A DNA stretch of 64,000 nucleotides, from NCBI GenBank assembly GCA_963839615.1, contig CAWIVY010000009.1:1-64000 (forward strand), given 5' to 3'. Source of the stretch: DASQMT01 sp963839615 (GTDB lineage: Bacteria > Actinomycetota > Thermoleophilia > Solirubrobacterales > Solirubrobacteraceae). Under the pieces are notes generated by a model. That model did not search any database. It was not told the DNA's origin and saw only the letters and a list, made by a program, of their open reading frames with translations. The translations under genes were made by a program, and so were the position numbers. Below are positions 26,049 through 34,999 of this stretch, one piece after another; the stretch's first letter is position 1, and each line of letters opens with the position of its first letter.

Positions 26049-27022
26049 CCGCACGCCTCCGGCGCCGGGTGCCCGCGCAGGACCTGCTCGAACGCGACGG
26101 GCCGCGCGGTCATCACGCCGTCGACGCACCAGTCGATCAGCTGCCGCCACGTGGCCGGGCTCTCGCCGTCGTCGCTCAGCCAGGTGTGCCAGGCGTAGCC
26201 GGAGTCGTGCGCCTTGGCGACGTTCTCCGCGTTCGTCACGCTCAGCGTCTGCTCGCCCAGCCGGTAGGTGATCGGGAGCTGGAACGCCACGACGCCTTCG
26301 CCCGGCGAGCCGCCGCCGAGCAGGAACGCGCCCGCGCCGTCGACGCCCGGCGCGGTGCCGATCGCCGGCGCGAGCTCGTGGAAGCGATCGACCGCCTGCT
26401 GCTTGAACGAGACGACGATCAGGTCGCTCCGCGCGGTGCCGGCGAGCAGCTTCGCGAGCACCTCGGCGTTGCGAACGTACTCCTCGACCTCCTCGGCCTT
26501 CGTGCGCCCCTTGATCTCGATGTTGATCGGCGTGTTCGGGAACGCCCTCATGACCTGCTTGAGCGTCGGCACGCGGAAGTCCGACCGCCGGTATCCGCGC
26601 GGCGGCTTGCGCTTGCCGGTGGCGACGCCGCGCAGCTTGTACGCCGACCGCTTGCGCTCGTGCGAGTAGGCGTCGTCGCCCTTGGCGAACCAGTACGCGC
26701 CGTCGAGCCGGCGGATCCGGCGCAGCGTGCGCGACTCGATCGTGCCCTTCCCGTTCGTCGTGCGGTTCAGCGTCGTGTCGTGCGAGACGACCACCTTGCC
26801 GTCCTTCGTCACCCCGACGTCGAGCTCGAGCATGTCCGCGCCGGCCTTGACCGAGCGCTTGAACGCGTACAGCGTGTTCGACGGGAACTCGTCCTCGCCG
26901 CCCTGGTGGGCGATGTTGAGCACGCGCTGGGCGAGCCACGGGTTGTCGGCAGCCGCGGCGGGGGCGGCAGGGAGCAGGGCCGCGAGCGCGAGCAGGACGG
27001 CGAGCGGCAGGGAGAGGCGCAT
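26045..27022 (-). CDS. Secreted glycerophosphodiester phosphodiesterase
   Basis: 325 residues with a signal peptide (MRLSLPLAVLLALAALLPAA). GDPD motifs follow: AHQGGEDEFPSNTL, LELDVGVTKDGKVVVSHD and INIEIKG, which carry the metal and phosphate ligands and the catalytic histidines (first HQGG in place of the usual HRG). It hydrolyses glycerophosphodiesters to glycerol-3-phosphate outside the membrane. The C-terminus has the expected DGVMTARP strand. Confidence 0.88.
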   Translation of the reverse strand: MRLSLPLAVLLALAALLPAAPAAAADNPWLAQRVLNIAHQGGEDEFPSNTLYAFKRSVKAGADMLELDVGVTKDGKVVVSHDTTLNRTTNGKGTIESRTLRRIRRLDGAYWFAKGDDAYSHERKRSAYKLRGVATGKRKPPRGYRRSDFRVPTLKQVMRAFPNTPINIEIKGRTKAEEVEEYVRNAEVLAKLLAGTARSDLIVVSFKQQAVDRFHELAPAIGTAPGVDGAGAFLLGGGSPGEGVVAFQLPITYRLGEQTLSVTNAENVAKAHDSGYAWHTWLSDDGESPATWRQLIDWCVDGVMTARPVAFEQVLRGHPAPEACG

Positions 27023-27044
27023 GACGCCAGTATGGCGGCGCGCG

Positions 27045-28013
27045 TCAGCGATAGAAATCGCGCACCCAGCGGTGCGCGCGCAGCTTCTCGACCTGCTCCC
27101 GCGGCAGCCCGCGCCCGTCGCCGGCCGCGCAGTTGCGCTCGACGTTGCGGATCGATCGCATCCCCGGGATCACGGTCGACACCGCGTCGGCGGAGAGGAT
27201 GTAGCGCAGCGCGGTCTCGGCGATCGCGTCCGGCTCGATGCCGAGATCGTCGACGATCGCCTGCACGCGGTCGGCCACCTGCTGCTTGCGGTCGCCCTGG
27301 AAGTAGTCCGCGCGGAAGTCGCCCTCCGGGAACTCGCTGTCGGGCCCGATCGAACCGGTCAGCCCGCCCTCGTCGAACGGCACGCGCGCGAGCACCCCGA
27401 CGCCGTGCTCCTGCACGGCCGGGAACAGCTCATCCTCCGGGCTCTGGTCGAACACGTTGTAGATCACCTGCACCGTCTCGACGTGGCCCGAGCGCACCAG
27501 CTCGAGCGCGGTGTCCGGCGCGTGGTCGTTGATCGAGACGCCGAAGTGGCGGATCTTCCCCTCCTGCTTGAGCGCCTCGATCGTCTCGAGCCAGTCGCCC
27601 TGCTCGAGCCAGTTGTCGTGCCAGACGTGGAACTGCTGCAAGTCGAGCGTCTCGAGCCCGAGGTTGCGCAGGCTCGTCTCCGTGCACCTGCGGATGTGGT
27701 CCCCGGGGAAGGCGTCGTCGGCGGAGTCGTCGCCGGAAGCCGGCCAGCGCATGTTCTTCGGCGGGATCTTCGATGCGACGTGGACGGTCTCGGACCGGCC
27801 GCGCACCGTCCTGCCGACGAGCTGCTCGGAGTGGCCGTCGCCATACGCCAGCGCGGTGTCGATGAAGTTCAGCCCGAGGTCGATCGCGCGCTCGAGCGCC
27901 CGCAGGGACTCCTCGTCGTCGGCGCCGATCCACATCGTCTGCCCGATGCCCCACGCGCCGTACCCGACCTCGGAGACCTCGAGCCCGGTGTTGCCAAGTC
28001 GTCGAAGGTTCAT
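27045..28013 (-). CDS. Aldo/keto reductase
   Basis: 322-residue NADPH-dependent oxidoreductase of the (beta/alpha)8 AKR fold. The catalytic tetrad is complete: D52, Y57, K82 and H129. It starts MNLRRLGNTGLEVSEVGYGAWG, the usual AKR beginning, and ends with a VIPGMRS cofactor-binding motif. Substrate unknown. Divergent from the coiled-coil gene at 28.05 kb with a 38-base gap. Confidence 0.9.
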   Translation of the reverse strand: MNLRRLGNTGLEVSEVGYGAWGIGQTMWIGADDEESLRALERAIDLGLNFIDTALAYGDGHSEQLVGRTVRGRSETVHVASKIPPKNMRWPASGDDSADDAFPGDHIRRCTETSLRNLGLETLDLQQFHVWHDNWLEQGDWLETIEALKQEGKIRHFGVSINDHAPDTALELVRSGHVETVQVIYNVFDQSPEDELFPAVQEHGVGVLARVPFDEGGLTGSIGPDSEFPEGDFRADYFQGDRKQQVADRVQAIVDDLGIEPDAIAETALRYILSADAVSTVIPGMRSIRNVERNCAAGDGRGLPREQVEKLRAHRWVRDFYR

Positions 28014-28051
28014 CGGGCGTGACCGTACCCGCGGGGAGTCAGAATGCACCT

Positions 28052-28885
28052 GTGACCGATCTCGACACAGCCGTGGACCAGTTGCACGCGGTACCGCTCG
28101 AGGACTTCGTGGCCGAGCGCAAGCGGCTCGCGAAGGAGCTGCGCGGCGCCGGGGAGCGCGAGTCCGCGACGCAGCTCGCGAAGCTGCCGAAGCCGAGCGC
28201 GCCGGCATGGGCGCTCAACCAGCTGGCGCGCGAGCAGCCGGAGCTCGTGGGTGAGTGGCTCGACGCGGCGGAGGCCCTGCGCGACGCCTCGGCGCACGCG
28301 GACCGGTCGAGCGGCGACGCGCTGCGCGCGGCGATGACGGGCCACCGCGACGCGACGAAGCGACTGGTCGCGCGTGTCCGCGACCACGCCCGGCCGAACG
28401 GCCGCAAGCTCTCCGAGCCGATGCTCGACCGCGTGCGCGAGCTGCTGCAGGCCGCGACGGCCGACCCGGCGCGGGCCGAGCAGCTCCGCGGCGGCCGCGT
28501 CGTGGAGGACGACGCCGAGGCGCCGGAGCTCCCGGCCCCCGCGGCTCCCGCCAAGCGCGCGGCGAAGAAGCCGGACGACGGAAAGGCCAAGGATCGCGAG
28601 ACCCGTGCCGAGAAGGAGCGGGCGGAGCGCGCGGCGAAGGCGCGCGCGGAGCTCGAGCGGCTCGTCGCCGAAGCCGAGGACCGGCTCGCCGAGCTGCACG
28701 AGGCCGCCGAGGAGCGGGGCGCCGCCGCCGAGCAGGCCGAGGAGCGCCTCGAGGAGGCACGCCGCACGCTGCACCGATCGGAATCCGAGGCGGGCGCGGC
28801 ACTCGAGGCCGCCGAGGAGGCCGCGGAAGCGGTCGAGCAGGGCGAGCGCGAGCTGCGGACGCTGCAGGCCAAGCTGTCCTCGTAG
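28052..28885 (+). CDS. Coiled-coil protein of unknown function
   Basis: 277 residues, GTG start. The N-terminal 140 residues are helical and include PLEDFVAERKRLAKELR and LPKPSAPAWALNQLAR, segments I associate with a conserved but unnamed actinobacterial family. After an Ala/Pro linker, about residues 185-277 are a long charged coiled coil rich in Glu, Ala and Arg. No enzyme motif, signal peptide or membrane helix. The next gene starts nine bases later. Confidence 0.7.
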   Translation: MTDLDTAVDQLHAVPLEDFVAERKRLAKELRGAGERESATQLAKLPKPSAPAWALNQLAREQPELVGEWLDAAEALRDASAHADRSSGDALRAAMTGHRDATKRLVARVRDHARPNGRKLSEPMLDRVRELLQAATADPARAEQLRGGRVVEDDAEAPELPAPAAPAKRAAKKPDDGKAKDRETRAEKERAERAAKARAELERLVAEAEDRLAELHEAAEERGAAAEQAEERLEEARRTLHRSESEAGAALEAAEEAAEAVEQGERELRTLQAKLSS

Positions 28886-28894
28886 GCTGCCAGG

Positions 28895-29920
28895 ATGACC
28901 TACTTCGCCGCACCCGACCGCTATGACGCGATGCCCTATCGGCGCAGCGGACGCAGCGGCATCCAGCTCCCCGCGCTGTCGCTCGGCCTCTGGCACAACT
29001 TCGGCCACGACCGGCCGCTCGACGACCACCGCGCGATGGTCCGGCGAGCGTTCGACCTCGGCATCACCCACTTCGACCTGGCGAACAACTACGGCCCGCC
29101 GGGCGGCTCGGCGGAGGAGAACTTCGGCCGCCTGCTGGCGACCGACCTGGCGCCCTACCGCGACGAGCTGATCGTCTCGACGAAGGCCGGCTACGACATG
29201 TGGCCCGGGCCGTACGGGGAATGGGGCTCGCGCAAGTACCTGCTCGCGTCGCTCGACCAGAGCCTCGAGCGGATGGGCCTCGACTACGTCGACATCTTCT
29301 ACTCGCACCGCTTCGACCCCGACACCCCGCTGCGCGAGACGCTCGGCGCGCTCGACAGCGCGGTGCGCCAGGGCAAGGCGCTCTACGTCGGCATCTCGTC
29401 CTACTCGCACGCGCGCACGCGCGAGGCCGCCGCGATCATGCGTGAGCTGGGGACGCCCCTGCTGATCCACCAGCCGTCCTACTCGCTGCTGAACCGCTGG
29501 ATCGAAGAGGAGCTGCTCGACGTGCTGGGCGAGGAGGGGATCGGCTGCATCGTGTTCTCGCCGCTGGGCCAGGGGATGCTGACCGAGAAGTACCTCGACG
29601 GGATCCCGGCCGATTCGCGCGCGGCCGAGGAGCGCTTCCTGACGCGCGACCTCCTCAGCGACGAGAACCTCGCGCGCGTCCGCGCGCTCGCGGAGATCGC
29701 CCAGCGCCGCGGCCAGTCGCTCGCGCAGATGGCGATCGCCTGGACGCTGCGCGACCCGCGCGTGACGTCCGCGCTGATCGGCGCCTCCAGCGTCGAGCAG
29801 CTCGAGCAGAACGTGGCCGCGCTGGATAACAGGGACTTCTCCGACGCGGAGCTGGCCGAGATCGACCGCCACGCCGTCGACTCCGGCATCAACCTCTGGG
29901 CGCCGTCCAGCGACGCGTGA
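28895..29920 (+). CDS. Aldo/keto reductase, YghZ (GAP reductase) type
   Basis: 341 residues. It matches the YghZ/L-glyceraldehyde-3-phosphate reductase branch: MPYRRSGRSGIQLPALSLGLW at the start (split across residues 13-33), HFDLANNYGPPGGSAEENFG, STKAGYDMWPGPYGEWGSRK and SHRFDP. The tetrad is D61, Y66, K97 and H138. These enzymes reduce reactive aldehydes such as methylglyoxal and glyceraldehyde-3-phosphate with NADPH. Its stop overlaps the GTG of the thioesterase by four bases. Confidence 0.9.
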   Translation: MTYFAAPDRYDAMPYRRSGRSGIQLPALSLGLWHNFGHDRPLDDHRAMVRRAFDLGITHFDLANNYGPPGGSAEENFGRLLATDLAPYRDELIVSTKAGYDMWPGPYGEWGSRKYLLASLDQSLERMGLDYVDIFYSHRFDPDTPLRETLGALDSAVRQGKALYVGISSYSHARTREAAAIMRELGTPLLIHQPSYSLLNRWIEEELLDVLGEEGIGCIVFSPLGQGMLTEKYLDGIPADSRAAEERFLTRDLLSDENLARVRALAEIAQRRGQSLAQMAIAWTLRDPRVTSALIGASSVEQLEQNVAALDNRDFSDAELAEIDRHAVDSGINLWAPSSDA

Positions 29921-30333
29921 TAGCGCGCGCCGACTTCCCGCACCTGCATCCGGTCGCGACGCGCTGGGACGACAACGACGTCTACGGCCACGTCAACAAC
30001 GTGCGCTACTTCGCGTTCTTCGACACCGCGATCAACGACTGGCTCGTGCGCGAGGGCGGCCTCGACATCCACGACGGCGACGTGATCGGGCTGTGCGCGG
30101 AGTCGCACTGCGCCTTCACGGCGGCGATCTCGTTCCCCGACGCGGTCGAGGTCGGGCTGCGCGCGGGGCACATCGGCAACTCGAGCGTGCGCTACGAGCT
30201 CGCCGTCTTCAAGGCGGGCGAGGACGAGGCGACCGCGACCGGGTGGTTCGTGCACGTGTTCGTCGACCGCGCGACGCGCCGCCCGGTGGCGTTCCCGGCG
30301 CGGCTGCGCGCGGCGCTCGAGCGGCTCGCATGA
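29917..30333 (+). CDS. Hotdog-fold acyl-CoA thioesterase
   Basis: 138-residue 4-hydroxybenzoyl-CoA-thioesterase-type protein. The family motif RWDDNDVYGHVNNVRYFAFFD lies at residues 16-36, with the catalytic acid D21 and H25/N27 positions in place. Probably a homotetramer hydrolysing a medium-chain or aromatic acyl-CoA. It is translationally coupled on both sides (GTGA at the start, ATGA at the end), forming one operon with the aldo/keto reductase and the transhydrogenase. Confidence 0.87.
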   Translation: MIARADFPHLHPVATRWDDNDVYGHVNNVRYFAFFDTAINDWLVREGGLDIHDGDVIGLCAESHCAFTAAISFPDAVEVGLRAGHIGNSSVRYELAVFKAGEDEATATGWFVHVFVDRATRRPVAFPARLRAALERLA

Positions 30334-31598
30334 CAACGGGCGCGCGTGAGACGGTCTTCACGCTCGAGGCGACACCGGTCAAGTTCGGGCCGGGCGCAGC
30401 CGCCGACGCGGGCTGGGAGCTCGCCCGCCTGGGCGTCGCTCGCGCGCTGCTCGTGACCGATCCACGCGTCGCCGCTGCCGGCCACCCCGAGCGCGTGCGG
30501 GCGGCGATCGAGGCGGCGGGCATCGCCGTCGTCGTGTTCGACCGCGCCCGCGTGGAGCCGTCGCTGGACTCGCTCGAGGAGGCGGCCGCATTCGCGCGCG
30601 ACGCGGACGTGGACGGGTTCGTCTCGGTCGGCGGCGGCTCGGCGATCGACACCGCGAAGGTCGCGAACCTGGTCGTCTCGCACCCGGCGGCAGTGATGGA
30701 CTACGTCAATCCGCCGGTCGGCGGCGGCCGCCGGCCGCCCGCGCCGCTGCGGCCGCACCTCGCGATCCCGACGACGTCCGGGTCGGGGTCGGAGGCGACG
30801 ACGGTGGCCGTCCTCGACATCCCCGCGCTGCGCGTCAAGTCCGGGATCTCGCACCGCTACCTGCGCCCGGCGCAGGCGATCGTCGACCCCGAGCTGACCC
30901 GCACCGTCCCCGCCGAGGTGACCGCGTCGGCGGGGATCGACGTCGTCTGCCACGCCGCGGAGTCCTACCTGGCACGCCCCTACGGCGAGCGTCCGCGGCC
31001 GGCGTCCCCGGACGAGCGCCCGCCCTACCAGGGCTCCAACCCGGTCGCCGACGTCTGGTCGGCCAAGGCGCTGGAATACGGCGGCCGCTTCCTGCGCCGC
31101 GCCGTCGCGGACGCGGACGACGTCGAGGCGCGCGGCGCGATGATGCTCGCCGCGACGATGGCGGGCGTCGGGTTCGGCTCGGCGGGAGTGCACATCCCGC
31201 ACGCGTGCGCGTATCCGATCGCGGGCGGGACGCGCTCCCATCGGCCGGCCGGGTATCCCGGCGACCATCCGTTCGTCCCGCACGGGCAGTCGGTGATCGT
31301 GACCGCCCCGGCGGCGTTCCGCTTCACCTACGAGGCCGCGCCCGAGCGCCATCACCACGTGGCAGAGCTGCTCGCGGGCGCGCCGCTCCCGGATCCCGGG
31401 CCCGAGTCGCTGCCCGATGCGCTGCGCGCCCTGATGCACGACGTCGGCGTGCCGGCCGGGCTCGCCGCGCTGGGCTACGGCGAGGAGGACATCGCGGCAC
31501 TCGCCGAGGGCGCGATCAAGCAGCAGCGGCTGCTCGACGTCGCTCCGCGCCACCCCGGGCCGGAAGACCTCGCGGCGATCCTGCGCGCTTCGCTCTAA
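30330..31598 (+). CDS. Iron-containing alcohol dehydrogenase, hydroxyacid-oxoacid transhydrogenase type
   Basis: 422 residues, group III metal-dependent dehydrogenase. The nucleotide motif VSVGGGSAIDTAK and the PTTSGSGSEAT loop are typical, and metal-ligand segments occur at GIDVVCHAAES, VHIPHACAYPIAG and HPFVPHGQSVIVTAPAAF. The last two resemble ADHFE1-type hydroxyacid-oxoacid transhydrogenase rather than simple alcohol dehydrogenases, so it may couple 4-hydroxybutyrate oxidation to 2-oxoglutarate reduction. Last gene of the three-gene operon; its stop overlaps the convergent GST gene. Confidence 0.87.
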   Translation: MTTGARETVFTLEATPVKFGPGAAADAGWELARLGVARALLVTDPRVAAAGHPERVRAAIEAAGIAVVVFDRARVEPSLDSLEEAAAFARDADVDGFVSVGGGSAIDTAKVANLVVSHPAAVMDYVNPPVGGGRRPPAPLRPHLAIPTTSGSGSEATTVAVLDIPALRVKSGISHRYLRPAQAIVDPELTRTVPAEVTASAGIDVVCHAAESYLARPYGERPRPASPDERPPYQGSNPVADVWSAKALEYGGRFLRRAVADADDVEARGAMMLAATMAGVGFGSAGVHIPHACAYPIAGGTRSHRPAGYPGDHPFVPHGQSVIVTAPAAFRFTYEAAPERHHHVAELLAGAPLPDPGPESLPDALRALMHDVGVPAGLAALGYGEEDIAALAEGAIKQQRLLDVAPRHPGPEDLAAILRASL

Positions 31599-32218
31599 TC
31601 GTAGATCGAGCGGCCCGCGCCGGGGCGGGCGTTCTCGCCGTACGGCTCGAGGTCTGCGACGAAGCCGGGCAGCGCGCGCATGCGATCGAACCATGCGCGC
31701 ACCCGCTCGCCCGGCTCGAGCTCGGCCTCGTGCGCGACGTGCGCGTAGCCGAACACGGCCACGTCGGCGATCGACGGCGACTCGCCGACCAGCCAGTCGC
31801 GCGCTGCCAGGTGCTCCTCGAGCAGCTCGAGCGCCTGCGCCCCGATCTCCAGCCGGCCCGCGATCGGCGGCCGCCCGGTGATGTGGCGGAAGCGCGGCCC
31901 GCCGATCCCGCCCATCACCCGCTCCTGCTCGAAGGCGAGCCATTGGAGCACGAGCGCGCGGTCGAGCCGTCCGGACGGAAGGAACGGCGAGTCCTCGGCC
32001 AGGTACCAGAGGATCGCGCTCGACTGCGCGACGACCGCGCCGGAGTCCAGCTCCAGGACGGGCGTCTCGCGGACGGGGTTGAGCACGCCGTATGCGTCGG
32101 TCAGCGTGTCGCCGGCGAAGATGTCGACCGGCACGCGCTCGTATTCGCGCCCGAGCAGGGCGAGCAGCAGGCGGACCTTGTAGCAGTTGCCGGAGGCGGC
32201 GTAGTCGTAGAGGCGCAT
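31595..32218 (-). CDS. Glutathione S-transferase-like protein
   Basis: 207 residues with an N-terminal thioredoxin-like domain (MRLYDYAASGNCYKVRLLLALLG, split at the SGN turn, then NPVRETPVLEL and ESSAI-like QSSAILWYL) and a C-terminal helical domain with SIADVAVFGY. Actinobacteria usually lack glutathione, so the thiol may be another compound or the activity may be different. It is preceded by an inverted repeat that could regulate it. Confidence 0.85.
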   Translation of the reverse strand: MRLYDYAASGNCYKVRLLLALLGREYERVPVDIFAGDTLTDAYGVLNPVRETPVLELDSGAVVAQSSAILWYLAEDSPFLPSGRLDRALVLQWLAFEQERVMGGIGGPRFRHITGRPPIAGRLEIGAQALELLEEHLAARDWLVGESPSIADVAVFGYAHVAHEAELEPGERVRAWFDRMRALPGFVADLEPYGENARPGAGRSIYD

Positions 32219-32303
32219 CGAGCTGCAACGTCGCAGGTCGCGCGGATGTGAGTGGTTGGACCGAAAAGCACGTATGTGGTGCCTTTGCGTCCACAGCCGC
32301 GCC

Positions 32304-32347
32304 GAACGTCCGTCAGTACCGGCTATAGCCCGGACTCACGGACGTTC
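32304..32347. repeat. Inverted repeat upstream of the GST gene
   Basis: A perfect ten-base inverted repeat, GAACGTCCGT at 32304-32313 and ACGGACGTTC at 32338-32347, separated by 24 bases that include two further CCGG arms. It lies between the adenylate cyclase stop and the GST start, both on the minus strand. It could be a dyad operator for the GST gene or part of the cyclase 3' end. Confidence 0.6.
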
Positions 32348-32356
32348 AACGGCCGG

Positions 32357-32376
32357 GGCGCTTCCGCGGAAGCGCC
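32357..32376. terminator. 20-base perfect palindrome, candidate terminator
   Basis: GGCGCTTCCGCGGAAGCGCC is fully self-complementary, ten bases per arm with no loop bases. It sits 79 bases beyond the adenylate cyclase stop on the minus strand. There is no T-run, which is common in high-GC actinobacteria. It is equally able to be a dimeric protein-binding site. Confidence 0.45.
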
Positions 32377-32454
32377 ACCCGCGATCCGGACCCACTCCCT
32401 CAATGCCGCAGTTCCCGGAGCCACGCGGCCGTTCAGGCCGGTGCTGTCGCGCCT

Positions 32455-33954
32455 TCAGCGCGGGCGCGCCAGCCGCGTCTCGCGCGAGCGGCCGCGCAGC
32501 TTCACGCATTCGCCCTCGACCCAGTGGTCGCGCTCGTCGCCCTGCGTGCGCTCGAGCGCGGCGCCCGACGCCAGCGCGCGGCCGCCGTCCGCCTTGGCGA
32601 GCTCGGCCAGGCGCGCGGCCTCGTTGACCGGGTCGCCGATCACCGTGTACTCGAACCGTTCGGCGGCGCCGATGTTGCCGGCGACCGCAGCGCCGGCCGA
32701 CACGCCGATGCCGAAGTCCGCCTGCGGCAGCGTCTCGCGCAGCCGCTCGCAGAGCGAGCGCGCGGCGGCGAGCGCATCGCCGGCGGCATCGTCGCGCGGC
32801 AGCGGGGCGCCGAACACGCACAGCGCGGCATCGCCCTCGAACTTGTTGATCGAGCCGCCGTGCTCGGCGACCTCCTCCACGACCGTGCCGAAGAACTCGT
32901 TGAGCAGCTCGACGACCTCCGACGGCGCGCAGTCGGATGCCAGCTGGGTCGAGCCGACGAGGTCGATGAACAGGACCGCGACCTCCAGCTCCTCGCCGCC
33001 CAGCTCGACGCCGCGCTCGAGCGCCTGGCGCGCGACGTCCTCGCCCACCTGACGGCCGAACAGGTCGCGCAGCTCCTCGCGCTCGCGCAGGCCGGCGACC
33101 ATGCGGTTGAAGCCGGCCTGCAGCAGTCCGATCTCGCTGCCGTCGCTGACAGGCACCTCCTGGTCCGTGCGGCCCTCGGCGACCTCCGCGACGGCTCGCC
33201 GCACGCGCTCGACCGGGTCGGCGACGGAGCGCGCAGCGAGCAGCATCGCTGCCAGGCCGACGGTCAGACCGACCGCGCCGAGGAAGACCATCGACGCGGC
33301 GAGCCGGTCACCGGACTCGTTGCTGATCCCGACCACCTCGGCGCCGCCCGTGAGCACGAGGCCGAGCACCGGAGCCCCGGTGCCCAGCGCCCAGGCCAGC
33401 AGCACGCGTGCGGTGACGCCGGGGACGGCCGGCTGCTCCGGCACGCTCTCCGCGAGCGCCAGCTCCGTCACCGGGCGCAGGATGCGCTCGGCGAGCAGGT
33501 AGCCGAGCGAGCACGTGACGGCGCCGCCGAGCAGCACCGTGATCCCGACGGAGACCGCCAGCCGCGTCGAGTACTGCAGGTTCAGCGCCAGGAACCCGGC
33601 GGCGGAGATGCTCCAGAGCGAAGCCTGGACGACGAGCAGCCGCAGCGGCGCGCGCAGCGTGCGCGTCTGCTCGACGCGGTCCGGCGCGCGACCCGCGCGC
33701 AGCCAGCGCACCACCGGCCGCAGCCGGTGGTAGCTCCAGAGGAAGCCCACCGGGACCGCGGCGACGAGGCTCGCGGCGAGCGCGATCCCGTTCGTGCGCC
33801 GCGCCTGCAGGTCGTCCGGGACGTCAGGCAGCGGCAGCACCCACGCGAGGAAGGTGAACACGACCACCGCGCCCGCGATGTTGGCGGTCATGATCGCCGC
33901 GCTCAGCGGCAGGGCGACCCGGCGCAGGATCGCTTCGCCCGGCGGCGGCGCCAT
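32455..33954 (-). CDS. Six-TM HAMP class III adenylate cyclase
   Basis: 499-residue membrane enzyme. Six predicted transmembrane helices (about 15-260) are followed by a HAMP domain (SVADPVERVRRAVAEVAEG) and a class III cyclase domain from about 340. The catalytic domain has the metal-binding FIDLVGST, the FEGDAALCVFGAP segment and the transition-state/adenine region FEYTVIGDPVNEAARL. This is the architecture of the mycobacterial Rv1318c-type cyclases, in which the HAMP domain regulates activity. Start at ATG 33954. Confidence 0.9.
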   Translation of the reverse strand: MAPPPGEAILRRVALPLSAAIMTANIAGAVVVFTFLAWVLPLPDVPDDLQARRTNGIALAASLVAAVPVGFLWSYHRLRPVVRWLRAGRAPDRVEQTRTLRAPLRLLVVQASLWSISAAGFLALNLQYSTRLAVSVGITVLLGGAVTCSLGYLLAERILRPVTELALAESVPEQPAVPGVTARVLLAWALGTGAPVLGLVLTGGAEVVGISNESGDRLAASMVFLGAVGLTVGLAAMLLAARSVADPVERVRRAVAEVAEGRTDQEVPVSDGSEIGLLQAGFNRMVAGLREREELRDLFGRQVGEDVARQALERGVELGGEELEVAVLFIDLVGSTQLASDCAPSEVVELLNEFFGTVVEEVAEHGGSINKFEGDAALCVFGAPLPRDDAAGDALAAARSLCERLRETLPQADFGIGVSAGAAVAGNIGAAERFEYTVIGDPVNEAARLAELAKADGGRALASGAALERTQGDERDHWVEGECVKLRGRSRETRLARPR

Positions 33955-34006
33955 GGCGGAGGACGCTACTCCACCCCTTTCAGGTTTGTTGCCGCTCTGG
34001 CCGCGC

Positions 34007-34441
34007 TCAGTGCGCGCGCGGCGCCGTGGCGGCACCGAGCGCGGCGCGCAGCGCGTCGCCGCAGAGGTCCTCGAGCGGGTAGAGCAGGGCGCGAACGCGG
34101 GCCAGCGGCTCGCGATCCTCCTCGCGGACCCACTCGGCCTCGTCGCGCGACTCGATGAAGCGGGCGACTGCGTCGCGGAAGATCGTGAGCCGCCCCGGCC
34201 GGAGCACGACGGTGCGCATGCCGGGACGCAGCGCCAGGTCGGCCAGCTCGTCCGCGAGGGCGGTCAGCTCGCGCAGCGCGATCACGTCGTCGGTCGAGAG
34301 CTCGGAGTTGCGGAAGCGCTCGCCCGTCGCGGCGACCGCGTACGCGCAGGCCTGGAGCTGCTCCTCGCCGAGATCGAAGCACGCGAGCACGACGGGCTCC
34401 CCGTCGAGTCCCTGCGAGATGTCGATATGCGCGTGGACCAT
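34007..34441 (-). CDS. Protein of unknown function
   Basis: 144 residues, soluble, acidic and Ala/Leu-rich. Starts MVHAHIDISQGLDGEPVVLA. Middle helices (DDVIALRELTALADELADLALRPGMRTVVLRPGRL) suggest a compact alpha/beta fold. I recognise no family. It is divergent from the gene at 34525 with an 83-base AT-richer spacer carrying a promoter-like sequence, and precedes the cyclase on the same strand with a 52-base gap. Confidence 0.6.
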   Translation of the reverse strand: MVHAHIDISQGLDGEPVVLACFDLGEEQLQACAYAVAATGERFRNSELSTDDVIALRELTALADELADLALRPGMRTVVLRPGRLTIFRDAVARFIESRDEAEWVREEDREPLARVRALLYPLEDLCGDALRAALGAATAPRAH

Positions 34442-34479
34442 GACTACACAGACGGTATCGGCTTGATATGCCTTCCCTC

Positions 34480-34509
34480 TTGAGTGCGGATTCAGTCACT
34501 TCGCATACT
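34480..34509 (+). promoter_or_regulatory. Candidate sigma-70-type promoter
   Basis: TTGAGT at 34480-34485 and CATACT at 34504-34509 with an 18-base spacer, ending 15 bases before the ATG at 34525. The region is much less GC-rich than its surroundings. A TTGATA at 34463-34468 could be an alternative -35. Confidence 0.4.
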
Positions 34510-34524
34510 GCAAGATGTGCGTCG

Positions 34525-34995
34525 ATGATCCACGACTCCGCCCCACTCGCCCACGCCTACCACCAGCGACACGGGCGCTTCGTCTCCGACGAGGCGATCG
34601 GCGACTGGCGCATGAAGCTCTACGGCCTGGCGGCGCCGGACAAGGGCGTGCGACCGGAGCTGCTCGCCGTGACGCGCGAGCTCGCGGACCGCAGCCTGCA
34701 GGCGCTCGACGCGAACACCTACGGCGCGGCGTTCGCGATCGCGCATGACGCGAACTACCCGATCGCGCTGATCTACTGGTGGCAGGCGGAAAACGAGCTG
34801 CATCAGCGCGCCTACGTCGGCCGGCCCGATGACCTCTCGGAGATGACGCCGGTGGAGTTCACCCCGGCCGGCTGCGTCTGGGAGCTCGGGATCGTCGAGT
34901 TCGAGCGTCGCGCGTGGATCGCGGACGTGATCGGCAACCCCGACGGGCCGGACCTCGATCTCTACATGAGCCGGCGCTTCGACGGCCTCATCTGA
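34525..34995 (+). CDS. Protein of unknown function
   Basis: 156-residue soluble protein beginning MIHDSAPLAHAYHQRHGRFV. It is rich in Trp, Tyr and acidic residues (IALIYWWQAENELHQRAYVG; WELGIVEFERRAWIADVI) and has no signal or membrane segment. I do not recognise the family. The DNA ligase gene begins four bases after its stop, so they are probably co-transcribed. Confidence 0.68.
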   Translation: MIHDSAPLAHAYHQRHGRFVSDEAIGDWRMKLYGLAAPDKGVRPELLAVTRELADRSLQALDANTYGAAFAIAHDANYPIALIYWWQAENELHQRAYVGRPDDLSEMTPVEFTPAGCVWELGIVEFERRAWIADVIGNPDGPDLDLYMSRRFDGLI

Positions 34996-34999
34996 CCGC

